From: Acidobacteriota bacterium
GTDB lineage: Bacteria; Acidobacteriota; Thermoanaerobaculia; Multivoradales; SZUA-115
Direction of reading: 5' to 3'
Length of the DNA: 13,981 nt
Assembly (NCBI GenBank): GCA_003231035.1
Contig: QIHU01000021.1
Location: 1 to 13,981 of the forward strand
Of the stretch, positions 1-6,681 are shown piece after piece. The translations under genes were made by a program, and so were the position numbers. Position 1 is the stretch's first letter; the number at the start of each line of letters is the position of its first letter. The notes beneath the pieces are model-generated. The model was not told the DNA's origin and ran no database searches. It saw nothing but the letters and a program-made list of their open reading frames with translations.

Positions 1-332
1 GCCTCCGAGAGCCGGAACTGCTGGCTGCCGGTGAGAACGAATAGCCCGTTGCGGCGGCGTTCGTCCACCTCGACCTGGATGTACGAAGCAAGCTCCGGCG
101 CCCGCTGAATCTCGTCCAGGATCACACCATCCCGATAGCGTCGAAGAAAACCGCGAGGGTCATCGAGTGCCCTCTGCCGCAGGTCGGGCCGCTCCAGGTT
201 GACGTAGTCGAGGTCAGGAAAAGCGGCTCGGCACAGCGTGGTCTTGCCCGCTTGCCGCGGACCGGTTACGGTCACCACGGGATACTGGGCAAACAAGTCG
301 ACGAGGTGTTTGTGGAGAGTTCTGATGACCAT
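1..332 (-). CDS. AAA_14/DUF4143-type ATPase, partial (N-terminal part)
   Basis: This is the first 110 residues of a P-loop ATPase of the AAA_14/DUF4143 type; the rest lies beyond the left edge. The Walker A motif reads VTGPRQAGKTTL at about residues 21-32 and the Walker B motif reads VILDEIQRAPEL at about residues 70-81. A further conserved stretch, LFVLTGSQQF, follows near residues 97-106. These three blocks in this order are typical of the family. The ATG at 332 is the only plausible start, because the next in-frame ATG upstream (371) is followed by a stop four codons later. The family usually has about 380-420 residues with a DUF4143 domain at the C-terminus, which cannot be seen here. Such ATPases are common in accessory regions and their cellular role is generally unknown. 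A 9-bp inverted repeat surrounds the likely promoter upstream. Confidence 0.9.
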   Translation of the reverse strand, partial: MVIRTLHKHLVDLFAQYPVVTVTGPRQAGKTTLCRAAFPDLDYVNLERPDLRQRALDDPRGFLRRYRDGVILDEIQRAPELASYIQVEVDERRRNGLFVLTGSQQFRLSE

Positions 333-367
333 TGGGTTGGACTCGCTGCGAACAGCCTAGAGGGGAA

Positions 368-404
368 CCATGCAATCTGCAAGTTATACCTTCAAATTGC
401 ATGG
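368..404. promoter_or_regulatory. 9-bp inverted repeat around a candidate promoter of the ATPase gene
   Basis: The perfect arms CCATGCAAT (368-376) and ATTGCATGG (396-404) are separated by 19 bases. On the minus strand the spacer contains TATAAC (388 down to 383), a good -10 box about 50 bases upstream of the ATPase start at 332. An operator that brackets a -10 box would suit repression. A 9-bp inverted repeat with a spacer of up to 30 bases is expected about once or twice by chance in 14 kb, so the support comes mainly from its position. No clear -35 box is seen. Confidence 0.4.
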
Positions 405-502
405 CCGAAATCAGGCTGGATCCTCGAGCAGTCTACCGAGGCCTCACCCTTCTCGGCGGTGCCGAGCGGCTCTCTGCCCAGACCTCTCGACAGCTCTTCG
501 AC

Positions 503-2179
503 CTACGGACAGGTGGCAAACGCGGCGGTATCCTGAATCGGCTGGAAGGGAGTCGCCAGAGGATTCTGGTAACTACGACTTTGTCCGCTGGCGGTGTCGG
601 TCACGGTGATTCCCACCTGAACGTTCGTCAGGCCGCCGACGAAGACCCAATAATGGCCGTTGACGCCGCAACCGTCGAGCACCTTGATGACCATCTCCAC
701 GTTGGCTTGGTTAAAGAACCAGAAATAGCCGGTGTCTTCGGTTAGCGGTACAGCCTGGCCGTTGCCGGAATCTCCCGCTGGCGTCTGCCACTCGACGTCG
801 ACTTGAAAGCGATCTTCCTGAAGGCACAGTCTCTCGGCACCGGCCGCGCACGGCAGTGCTTCGCTCATCAGCTGTTCGACGTTAGCCACCAGGTTGTCGA
901 AGGAGGTTTGTTGGGCCGTGGAAAGACCACCATCGAGAAGATTTACGGTCTCGAAGGGATCCTCTTCGAGGTCGAAGAACTCTTCGTAGGTACCGTCGCG
1001 CCAGATCAACTTGTAGCGCTCGTCCCGAATGCCACGCTCCTCTTCGCTATAGGGTCCCTCTCCGTTGGGGGAGAACTGCTCCGCGTAGACATAGGGCCGG
1101 ATCGGTAGCGTGCTCCGGGCCGGATCCAAGAGATAGGGCAGGAGGCTGACGGAATCTTGCGCCTGGCTGGTGACGCCAGCGATCTCGGCGATCGTGGCAT
1201 AGAGATCGACGACATGGACCAGGGCGAGCGACTCCTCGCCCCGGCGATTGGCTGGGATACGGGGGCTCGCGACGATGAAGGGGACGTTGGTCCCCCCCTC
1301 ATACACCGTACCCTTGGCACGCTGTGCATTGAATGGAGGCTCGACCGGCCGCCGGGGGCTTCCGTTGTCACCGACAAAGATGATCGTCGTATCCACCAAC
1401 ACGGCCTCTGGGATCGAATCGAGAAGCCGGCCCAACTCGGTATCCAGAGCCTCGACCGTGGCTTCGAAATGGTCGACAACCGTGTTCGTCGGGTTGCCGG
1501 ACAGCTGGAAACTGTGGAGTTCCGGTGGCGGAGCATGAAAGGGCGCGTGGGGAGCGTTGAAGGCTAGCCAGACAAACCAGGGTTCCTCCCCAAACTCGCC
1601 AATCACCGCGATCGCGTCGTTCACGTTGTCGGTCGTGGCGTAGACGGTGCGCCCCTCGACAGTCACCCCATTGGTCGTCTTCGGCCAGGAATAGTAGTCG
1701 GTGACGTTGGTCAGCGTGCCGATAAACCGTTCGAAGCCGGAATCGTTGGGGTGATCCGCCAGCTGCCCACCGAGGTGCCATTTGCCGACCGCCGCGGTGC
1801 GGTGAGTGGCACCGAGGAGCTCGGGCAGGATCACTTCGTCCAGGGGAAGCTCCGCGTTGGCGGGGGTGCCGATACCGGTTCGAAAGCCGTGACGGCCGGT
1901 GAGGGTGGCGGCCCGAGTAGGTGAGCAAACGGGGTCGGCGTAGGCGTTGCGAAAGAGGATTCCCTCCCTGGCGAGCCGGTCGACGGTCGGGGTCGGACCA
2001 GGGCTCGCGCCCTCTCCGGGATGTCCGTATAGATCGTCCCGAGAGTAAACGCCTATCTTGTCGACCCCCAGATCGTCGGCAAGGATGACAATAAAATTGT
2101 CCCGACCTCGGGCGGGAGGAACAAGGCAGAGAGCCAGAGCGATCAGTAGTGCCAGAGTGTTGCCAACTCCCTTTTCCAT
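503..2179 (-). CDS. Secreted type I sulfatase with C-terminal accessory domain
   Basis: This is a 558-residue sulfatase that hydrolyses sulfate esters, probably outside the cytoplasm. A signal peptide covers about residues 1-25, with a hydrophobic core LALLIALALCLV. Metal-binding ADD lies at 34-36. The formylglycine signature CSPTR is at 85-89, so Cys85 should be converted to formylglycine. The second signature GKWHLG is at 132-137, a metal-ligand pair DN at 271-272, and Lys289 fits the substrate-binding lysine. The last roughly 110 residues (from LCLQEDRF, about 451, to the end) are not part of the sulfatase fold. They resemble a tail domain I associate with secreted Acidobacteriota proteins. 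I chose the ATG at 2179 over the GTG at 2185 because a strong AGGAGAGG site lies five bases from the ATG and directly abuts the GTG. The substrate is unknown, and no sulfatase-modifying enzyme is encoded nearby. Confidence 0.93.
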   Translation of the reverse strand: MEKGVGNTLALLIALALCLVPPARGRDNFIVILADDLGVDKIGVYSRDDLYGHPGEGASPGPTPTVDRLAREGILFRNAYADPVCSPTRAATLTGRHGFRTGIGTPANAELPLDEVILPELLGATHRTAAVGKWHLGGQLADHPNDSGFERFIGTLTNVTDYYSWPKTTNGVTVEGRTVYATTDNVNDAIAVIGEFGEEPWFVWLAFNAPHAPFHAPPPELHSFQLSGNPTNTVVDHFEATVEALDTELGRLLDSIPEAVLVDTTIIFVGDNGSPRRPVEPPFNAQRAKGTVYEGGTNVPFIVASPRIPANRRGEESLALVHVVDLYATIAEIAGVTSQAQDSVSLLPYLLDPARSTLPIRPYVYAEQFSPNGEGPYSEEERGIRDERYKLIWRDGTYEEFFDLEEDPFETVNLLDGGLSTAQQTSFDNLVANVEQLMSEALPCAAGAERLCLQEDRFQVDVEWQTPAGDSGNGQAVPLTEDTGYFWFFNQANVEMVIKVLDGCGVNGHYWVFVGGLTNVQVGITVTDTASGQSRSYQNPLATPFQPIQDTAAFATCP

Positions 2180-2184
2180 TTCCA

Positions 2185-2192
2185 CCTCTCCT
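2185..2192 (-). promoter_or_regulatory. Ribosome binding site that sets the sulfatase start
   Basis: AGGAGAGG on the minus strand ends five bases before the ATG at 2179. It would leave no spacing for the GTG at 2185, so it favours the shorter protein. Confidence 0.75.
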
Positions 2193-2378
2193 GACCTTCG
2201 GTTTTAGATCGAACTCTGCTCTCAAGCGCCCTCGATGGGCGGTTTCGAATAGTCTCATGACTACCCCTCACGGCCCAGGAGTTGCGTCGGCAGAGGCATC
2301 ACCCTCTTCGGTAATTCAAACTGCGAAGAAATCCTGGATTCGCTCGATAGATGCACTGTTTTTCAGTACTTTTCCCGA

Positions 2379-2681
2379 GTGAAACCTGAAAGCGGCCCTT
2401 CCAACGCGGTCGGTCCAATTCGCGATCTAGCCTCACGAGGCCAGTACTACCTCTCAACTCAGCAAGTGACCACCGAACTCCATATTTCCCTAACCGCCGC
2501 TCGGTCCGCCCTTAGGTGGCTCAAGAGGAAGGGATTGATCGCCTCACCTCACCGCGGTTTTCACGTCATCGTTCCACCTGAGTACCAGCGCCTCGGCTGC
2601 TTGCCAGCCGAGCAGTTCATTCCACAGCTCATGGAACATCTCGAGGTTCGCATCGCCGTGAGCCTAACGCATCCGGCTTGA
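2379..2681 (+). pseudogene. AbiEi-type antitoxin, truncated
   Basis: The reading frame starts with GTG and gives 100 residues. It resembles the N-terminal winged-helix region of AbiEi family antitoxins (type IV toxin-antitoxin): a helix-turn-helix-like stretch at about 26-56 (YLSTQQVTTELHISLTAARS, then ALRWLKRKGLI) is followed by RGFHVIVPPEYQ at about 59-70 and PAEQFIPQLMEHL near 76-88. Family members continue well beyond this point, usually to about 200 or more residues. Here the similarity stops at about residue 90 (base 2649), and ten unrelated residues follow before a stop. The break coincides with the start of an ORF6N gene tail on the other strand, so a deletion or recombination joined the two. 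No AbiEii nucleotidyltransferase partner is present. No good ribosome binding site precedes the GTG, and the frame is open back to about 2253 without an ATG, so the start is uncertain. Confidence 0.7.
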
Positions 2682-2735
2682 ACCCGATCGGTCGAGGCTC
2701 CTCCTCGGGAGTGTGGGCGACGATCTGAGAGGGCT
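2655..2735 (-). pseudogene. 3' end fragment of a second ORF6N gene
   Basis: On the minus strand one frame reads TPEEEPRPIGFKPD, close to PPEEEPRPYRVQPGGV near the end of the ORF6N gene at 3897-4480. The DNA also matches: the plus strand at about 2660-2706 and at about 3936-3990 shares ttgaacccgat and ggctcctcctcggg with the same spacing. Only the tail of the gene remains. Its left end meets the broken AbiEi gene and its right side meets the broken DUF5615 gene. Confidence 0.55.
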
Positions 2736-2775
2736 GCAATCTGGCGATAAGCCGCTGTTTTGACAGTGTCGTCGT

Positions 2776-2794
2776 CGCGCGCGAGCGCGCGCGC
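2776..2794. repeat. Alternating CG tract at the toxin truncation point
   Basis: This is a 19-base run of alternating C and G interrupted by a single A, and it is nearly self-complementary. Such tracts can adopt Z-form DNA or cruciforms and are prone to deletion. It lies where similarity to DUF5615 toxins stops. The position is observed; the link to the break is inference. Confidence 0.5.
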
Positions 2795-2923
2795 CTTCGC
2801 GAAGACTTCGGTATCTGGAAGTCGCTGCAAACCCTCTTCTCGAAGGTGGACGGCCTCGTGGCCCGTCTCACGCAGCCACTCGACCACTCTCTGCGAGACG
2901 CCCATGTCGGCCAGGAACCGCAT
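2789..2923 (-). pseudogene. DUF5615 PIN-like toxin, truncated (copy 1)
   Basis: The ATG at 2923 opens with MRFLADMGVSQRVVEWLRET and continues through HLREEGLQRLPDTEVFAKAR, the typical first 45 residues of DUF5615 family PIN-like toxins. After that the family should show an acidic LTxDxDF block and about 60 more residues. Instead the frame runs through a CG tract into the ORF6N tail and the antisense of the AbiEi gene, ending at 2561 as an unrelated chimera. The nuclease-like core is therefore lost. The start lies five bases after the DUF433 stop, the usual antitoxin-then-toxin order. A second broken copy is at 6590-6676. Confidence 0.75.
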
Positions 2924-2928
2924 GGGCG

Positions 2929-3140
2929 CTAGGCGTGGTGGACCTGTTCCTGCATTAGCCAGGCAGCGTACTGGATGGCCTGCTGAATGTCCTTCTGCTC
3001 AAGATCCGGGTAGTCAGCATTTCGTCAAAAGACACACCGTGAGCGATCCGGCCGACGATTACGGGAACGGGGATCCGCATGCCTCGGATGCAGGCGCGGC
3101 CACGGAGAATCTCAGGATGGAAGGTAATGCGGTCGAACAT
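2929..3140 (-). pseudogene. DUF433 antitoxin, frameshifted (copy 1)
   Basis: The ATG at 3140 begins MFDRITFHPEILRGRACIRG, followed by MRIPVPVIVGRIAHGVSFDEML, a standard DUF433 (winged-helix, antitoxin-like) N-terminus. Compared with the intact copy at 6682-6897, four bases are missing near 3015. After shifting frame the rest reads DYPDLEQKDIQQAIQYAAWL and ends QEQVHHA with a stop at 2929, so this 4-base deletion is the only lesion seen. A good ribosome binding site, GGAGG, lies about nine bases before the start. The broken DUF5615 toxin gene follows five bases later. Confidence 0.82.
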
Positions 3141-3299
3141 AGTACGTGTCCTCCGCTTCCCAGTGTACCTCGGCCCACAGTGAGGTAGCCCTGATCGCGT
3201 CCGATGATCGCGCAGAGCCCATGGAATCGACCAGCGGAACGAAGTGTCACTCGTTTCCAGAGTGAATTGCACCTACAAGCCTCTGATTCGCTCGGGTGG

Positions 3300-3560
3300 T
3301 CAACGATAGACCCTTCCGCGCTGGGCGATATCCAGGACAAGAACGACCAGCTCCTCAACGTCATGCCGGTAGACGATGCGGATCGATCCAACACGAAAAG
3401 ACCGTCTCCCGACCAATGGACCTTGCAGCGGCTTGCCGGCCTCGGGCTCCTTGGCCAGGCGGTCTAGCGCGCGATCGATTCGCGCGAAAAGCCTGCGATC
3501 CGACCGAGCGAGCTTCTCGTAGCTCTTCCTAGCGTGACTCGACAGCCTTACGGTCGCCAC
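3300..3560 (-). CDS. RelE/ParE family toxin
   Basis: This 86-residue protein has the layout of RelE-type toxins, which cut mRNA on the ribosome: an N-terminal helical hairpin (SSHARKSYEKLARSDRRLF, about 7-25), a linker with KPLQGPLVGRRSFRVGSIRI, and a C-terminal strand ending RGRVYR. The basic residues near the end and the final Tyr fit the RelE active-site region. The start is GTG at 3560. An in-frame TGA lies two codons upstream and AGGAGA sits six bases before the GTG, so this start is firm. The gene overlaps the end of the antitoxin gene by 32 bases, so translation of the two is probably coupled. A ParE-type gyrase toxin cannot be excluded from sequence alone. Confidence 0.9.
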   Translation of the reverse strand: MATVRLSSHARKSYEKLARSDRRLFARIDRALDRLAKEPEAGKPLQGPLVGRRSFRVGSIRIVYRHDVEELVVLVLDIAQRGRVYR

Positions 3561-3828
3561 GCCTCATCTCCTCTCGAAGCTCCGCTAGCGAGTGACCACC
3601 GCCCGAAGTGAGTTCTTCCTCCGCCTCTGCAAGCCGAAGAACCAACGGCTCGTCGGAGAGCATCTCGAGCGTCTCGAGTAGCCCATCGAACTCCTCCGAA
3701 GATAGCAGTACGGCTTCGGCGCGGCCCCGGCGCGTAATCAAGAACCGCCCGAATTCAGTATGGGCTCGCTCCACCAACTCTGAGAGACGAGGGCGTAGCT
3801 CTGTCAGTGAGATTGTCGTAGTCGCCAT
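3529..3828 (-). CDS. Phd/YefM family antitoxin
   Basis: This 99-residue protein starts MATTTISLTELRPRLSELVE, the N-terminal DNA-binding fold of Phd/YefM antitoxins, followed by a strand FLITRRGRAEAVLLSSEEF at about 28-46. The acidic C-terminal half (about 50-99) is expected to wrap around and block the RelE-type toxin encoded directly downstream. A canonical AGGAGG (3834-3839) lies five bases before the ATG. Members normally repress their own operon. Upstream, minus-strand TTGACA and TATAGT boxes exist, but they are only eight bases apart, so I do not call a promoter. The pair appears intact, unlike most neighbouring modules. Confidence 0.88.
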   Translation of the reverse strand: MATTTISLTELRPRLSELVERAHTEFGRFLITRRGRAEAVLLSSEEFDGLLETLEMLSDEPLVLRLAEAEEELTSGGGHSLAELREEMRRGDRKAVESR

Positions 3829-3896
3829 CTTGGCCTCCTAGTCAAACTATACACGAGTCTGTCAAGATTGAATGACCGGACCAAGCCTCGATCGTG

Positions 3897-4480
3897 TCAC
3901 TCGGTAGCGAGCTTCTCGCCACGCGTTCGCGCCCAGGTGGGCCTCACGCCTCCGGGTTGAACCCGATAAGGCCGTGGCTCCTCCTCGGGGGGCCTCATGA
4001 GGCTACGGATCGCCTCGAACACATCCCGAAACTGCTGGTCGTAGCGTTGCTCTAGCTCTTCGAGTTTGCGCGCAAGGTCGGCATGGCTGGCAAGCATCGC
4101 CCGGAGCTTCACGAAGGCCCGCACGATGGCGATGTTCACCTGCACGGCTCGCTCGCTTCGCAAGACGCTTGCGAGCATCGCAACGCCTTGCTCGGTGAAG
4201 GCGTAGGGTGGCGTCCTACGTCCCCCTCGGCCCGGCTTTGCTATCCCAGTTTGGAATTTCAAACGACCCCACTCCTCCCTCGTGAGCTGAAACATGAAGT
4301 CGCGGGAAAGCGGCCAAGGTTCCGCTTGACGGCCTTGTTGAGGTTGAAAGTCTCCACTTCGTACAGCTCAGCCAAATCGCTGTGGAGCATGACCTTGTCG
4401 CCACGGACGAAGTAGATCCGACGCTCGATGATCTCCGTGGGAAGGATGGAGTCGTCTTTCTTGGGTATGAGGTCGGCCAT
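3897..4480 (-). pseudogene. ORF6N domain protein, frameshifted
   Basis: ORF6N (KilA-N-related) domains are DNA-binding modules found in phage regulators and in chromosomal accessory genes. The ATG at 4480 gives MADLIPKKDDSILPTEIIER, then RIYFVRGDKVMLHSDLAELY and VKRNLGRFP, the conserved start of the family. At about 4302 one base is missing. In the next frame the protein continues DFMFQLTREEWGRLKFQ, YAFTEQGVAMLASVLRSERA and VQVNIAIVRAFVKLRAMLAS, then a coiled-coil-like segment ARKLEELEQRYDQQF and a tail with EEEPRPYRVQP. Joined, it would be about 193 residues, a usual size for the family. It is either a fresh pseudogene or a sequencing indel; the other lesions nearby favour a real mutation. 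Confidence 0.85.
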
Positions 4481-4611
4481 GGTGCGGTGAGTGTATGCGG
4501 CGACTCGCCTTGCCCCTCCTCAGAGAACATCCTTCCTGATTCGGCATCGATGAACAGGAATGAGGATTGCTGGCTGGGTCACTTTCCGAGCGATGCCAAC
4601 ACCTTGGGTCG

Positions 4612-5001
4612 CTACCAAGCTGCGACCCGGAGGTTCTCGATCTCTTCGAAGTGCCTGTCCCGCGAAGCAACGACTAGACCGTGCTGAAGGGCGATAGCGC
4701 CAATCCAAATATCGTTGTCTGGAATCGGCCGCCCTTTCTCACGCAGCGCTCCTTTGATTCGGCCGTACTGCTTAGCAGTCTCAGCATCGACCACCACAAT
4801 AGTGCACGCAGCACTGAAGCTATCGATGCGAGCCTCGTTCGCATCGGGCCGAGCCGATTGTCCGGCACCGAAGCGAAGCTCGCCAAGGACCACAGAGGGA
4901 AGGTAGATCTCCGGGTTGTCTTCGAGCTGGGTTCGAACCGCAGGGTCCTCATTGAAGAGGGCGATGACGATATTGGTGTCGAGCAGGTAGCTACCACTCA
5001 C
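4612..5001 (-). CDS. vapC: VapC-type PIN domain ribonuclease toxin
   Basis: This is a PIN-domain toxin of 129 residues. The four expected acidic positions are present: Asp8 in YLLDTN, Glu41 in VLGELRFG, Asp97 in PDNDIWIGA and Asp115 in ASRDRHF. PIN toxins of this kind are metal-dependent endoribonucleases that cut structured RNA such as tRNA. A longer frame exists upstream to 5064, but the GTG at 5001 fits best. It follows AGGTGG by six bases, begins with the family's usual short leader before LLDTN, and overlaps the antitoxin stop by only 11 bases. The protein looks complete to its TAG at 4612 and no key residue is missing. Confidence 0.9.
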   Translation of the reverse strand: MSGSYLLDTNIVIALFNEDPAVRTQLEDNPEIYLPSVVLGELRFGAGQSARPDANEARIDSFSAACTIVVVDAETAKQYGRIKGALREKGRPIPDNDIWIGAIALQHGLVVASRDRHFEEIENLRVAAW

Positions 5002-5221
5002 CCGGATCCACCTGCTCACAGCCCTCCTCGATAGCCTCCAGCATTTCTCGCGCGGACTCATCATCGAGAGTCCCCGCGAAGCGTAGTAGATCGCGCCCAG
5101 ATGCGCCCTTGGGCAAGCTAGAAACCAGGCCGTGCACTAGCTCTGCGGCCTGTTGCTGCTTCTTCGGCGAGAGCCGATCTAGGTCTTGGAGAATCTGTTC
5201 TTTGATCGCCAGCATCACCAT
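4991..5221 (-). CDS. VapB-like antitoxin (DUF2281-like)
   Basis: This small 76-residue protein lies directly upstream of and overlaps the PIN toxin gene, which marks it as the antitoxin. It has an N-terminal helical region (KEQILQDLDRLSPKKQQQA) and an LLRFAGTLDDESAREMLEAI segment, ending in an acidic tail EEGCEQVDPGEW. I have seen this layout in small proteins paired with PIN toxins, some filed under DUF2281; the exact family is uncertain. The ATG at 5221 is preceded by AGGAGG with seven bases of spacing. An ATG two codons later (5215) is less well placed. A short palindrome upstream may be its own operator. Confidence 0.82.
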   Translation of the reverse strand: MVMLAIKEQILQDLDRLSPKKQQQAAELVHGLVSSLPKGASGRDLLRFAGTLDDESAREMLEAIEEGCEQVDPGEW

Positions 5222-5260
5222 GGCAGCACCTCCTCTCCGCCCGGAGCGGAATCATAGTGC

Positions 5261-5271
5261 GTATAGCATAC
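5261..5271. promoter_or_regulatory. Palindrome upstream of the vapBC pair
   Basis: GTAT-AGC-ATAC is a perfect 4-bp inverted repeat with a 3-base spacer, 40 bases upstream of the antitoxin start. Antitoxins usually bind palindromes at this kind of position to repress their own operon. The arms are short, so a chance match is possible. Confidence 0.3.
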
Positions 5272-5428
5272 CGCCCCTGGGCTGGTGGCGCCCGCAAAGG
5301 CGACGGCGATTCAACGCCACCCCGCTCTCTCGACCAGAACGGATCGACTGGAGTTGGCTGGCCACTGCTGGAGCCGTCCTTCATCGAAAAGATAGTCTGG
5401 GAACTCAGAACAGAGAGAGGGAACGATC

Positions 5429-6510
5429 TTGGAACTGACGCGAGACAATCACTTCGTGCCCGAGAGCTATCTGAAGCGGTGGGCAGGCGAAGACCACAAG
5501 CTCTGGTCGTACCGGACGCTCGTCTCTGATTCTAGAGTCCCCTGCTGGAAGAAGGTATCACCTCGCGGGGTCGCCTATCACCGGCATCTCTATACTCAGA
5601 TCCTTCAAGGAGAGGAAACTGACGCCTTGGAGCAGTGGTTCAACACTGACTACGAGTCCCCGGCCCAGCAAGCTATTCACAAGGCCGTCAGTGATAGCCG
5701 AATGCGCCCAGAGGACTGGGTACTCCTGGTGCGCTATCTCGCCCTCCAGGATCTCAGGACGCCGGCTCGGATGCTGGAAATGCTGAGACCTGCACACGAC
5801 AGCAAAGGCACGACCATCGCTGAAATTCTCGAAGATTCGGTGCAGAATCTCGAAGAGTCTCATCGGTCAGGAGAACCGCTCCAGCAAGAGGCAAGGAAAG
5901 GAGCTGAAGATTTCCCGGTAGCATTGGAATTCAAGCCGCTCCCGGACCAAGGAGTGATCGGCATTCGGGCGCACCAGGTGGTGGGAAGGCAGTTGTGGCT
6001 CTTCCACTTAAAGCACCTTCTTCGCGGGACAGCCACGGTCCTACACCAGCACGACTGGACTATCCTGAAGCCTTGGCCAGGCATGAGCTGGATTACGAGT
6101 GACAACCCTGTCGTGAAGCTCAACTACACCAGCGCTACCGAGTACGACCTAAACGGTGGCTGGGGCAATGACCGGGCAAACATCTTCATGCCACTGGGAC
6201 CTCAGCATCTATTCTTCACAGAGATTGGAGCGCGTCGGCGGCCGCGGGGAACGGTCCTCGACAAGACCCGACCGTACAGCTTCGGAAGATGCTCGCCGAG
6301 AATGCTCATCGGATGGTCTTCTCGACCAATCCTGAATCGTGGGTGGAGGAATCTCGGCCACGCGCAGTTAGCACTGCTCAGTTTGAGCAAGAGCGACAGC
6401 TCTGGAGAGGATGGCCTGAGAAGCAGAAACAGGCGGAGCTGGACCTTGAGGAGCGCAAGCAAGCAGCGCAAGCCGACCTCGACGAAATCCGCAGGTCTCG
6501 AAAGCGCTAG
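5429..6510 (+). pseudogene. DUF4238 domain protein, frameshifted near the 3' end
   Basis: The protein opens MELTRDNHFVPESYLKRWA, the hallmark start of DUF4238 proteins. It continues with HLYTQ, a long helical middle, the conserved block WITSDNPVV (about 211-219), and FMPLGPQHLFFTEIG (about 240-254). At about 6268 the frame slips. The next frame continues PTVQLRKMLAENAHRMVFS and ends in a charged helical tail (ELDLEERKQAAQADLDEIRR) with a TAG at 6508-6510. One missing base explains this. The original frame runs on to 6667 but with non-family sequence. The start is TTG at 5429, preceded by an AGAGAGAGGG site about eight bases away. The biochemical function of DUF4238 is unknown to me. Joined, the protein would have about 360 residues. 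It is either a recent pseudogene or a sequencing indel. Confidence 0.8.
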
Positions 6511-6589
6511 GAGTCCCTATAGCCAGCAGGGGGTGAATGCCGGCGTAGCCATCATCCTCTTGAAGGTGGATCGAATTACTAGAAGATTC

Positions 6590-6676
6590 TCACCGAAGGC
6601 GGACTGCCTCACGCTCCAGCTCTCGCAGCCAGTCGATCACTTGCTACAGGACGCCCATGTCGGCTAGAAACCGCAT
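6590..6676 (-). pseudogene. DUF5615 PIN-like toxin, remnant with stop codons (copy 2)
   Basis: Starting at the ATG at 6676, five bases after the DUF433 stop, the frame reads MRFLADMGVL, then a TAG (6644-6646), then QVIDWLRELEREAVRLR and a TGA at 6590. This matches the first 30 residues of copy 1 (2789-2923) position by position, so it is the same toxin gene in a more advanced state of decay. No later part of the toxin can be recognised. Confidence 0.8.
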
Positions 6677-6681
6677 GTGTA

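Noticed and set aside
1368..2258. 296-residue open frame on the minus strand
   Set aside because: It is an alternative frame of the sulfatase gene, rich in Arg and Ser/Pro as typical of a shadow.
2250..2263. TAGTC-TCAT-GACTA inverted repeat upstream of the sulfatase gene
   Set aside because: Five-base arms are expected by chance many times in this window, and no promoter elements were found around it.
3236..3258. Hairpin-like inverted repeat downstream of the RelE-type toxin gene
   Set aside because: The arms pair only with bulges on both sides and no T-run follows on the minus strand, so a terminator call is not justified.
3841..3870. Possible promoter (TTGACA and TATAGT on the minus strand) for the Phd-RelE pair
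   Set aside because: The two boxes are only eight bases apart instead of about 17, so they cannot work together as a standard promoter.
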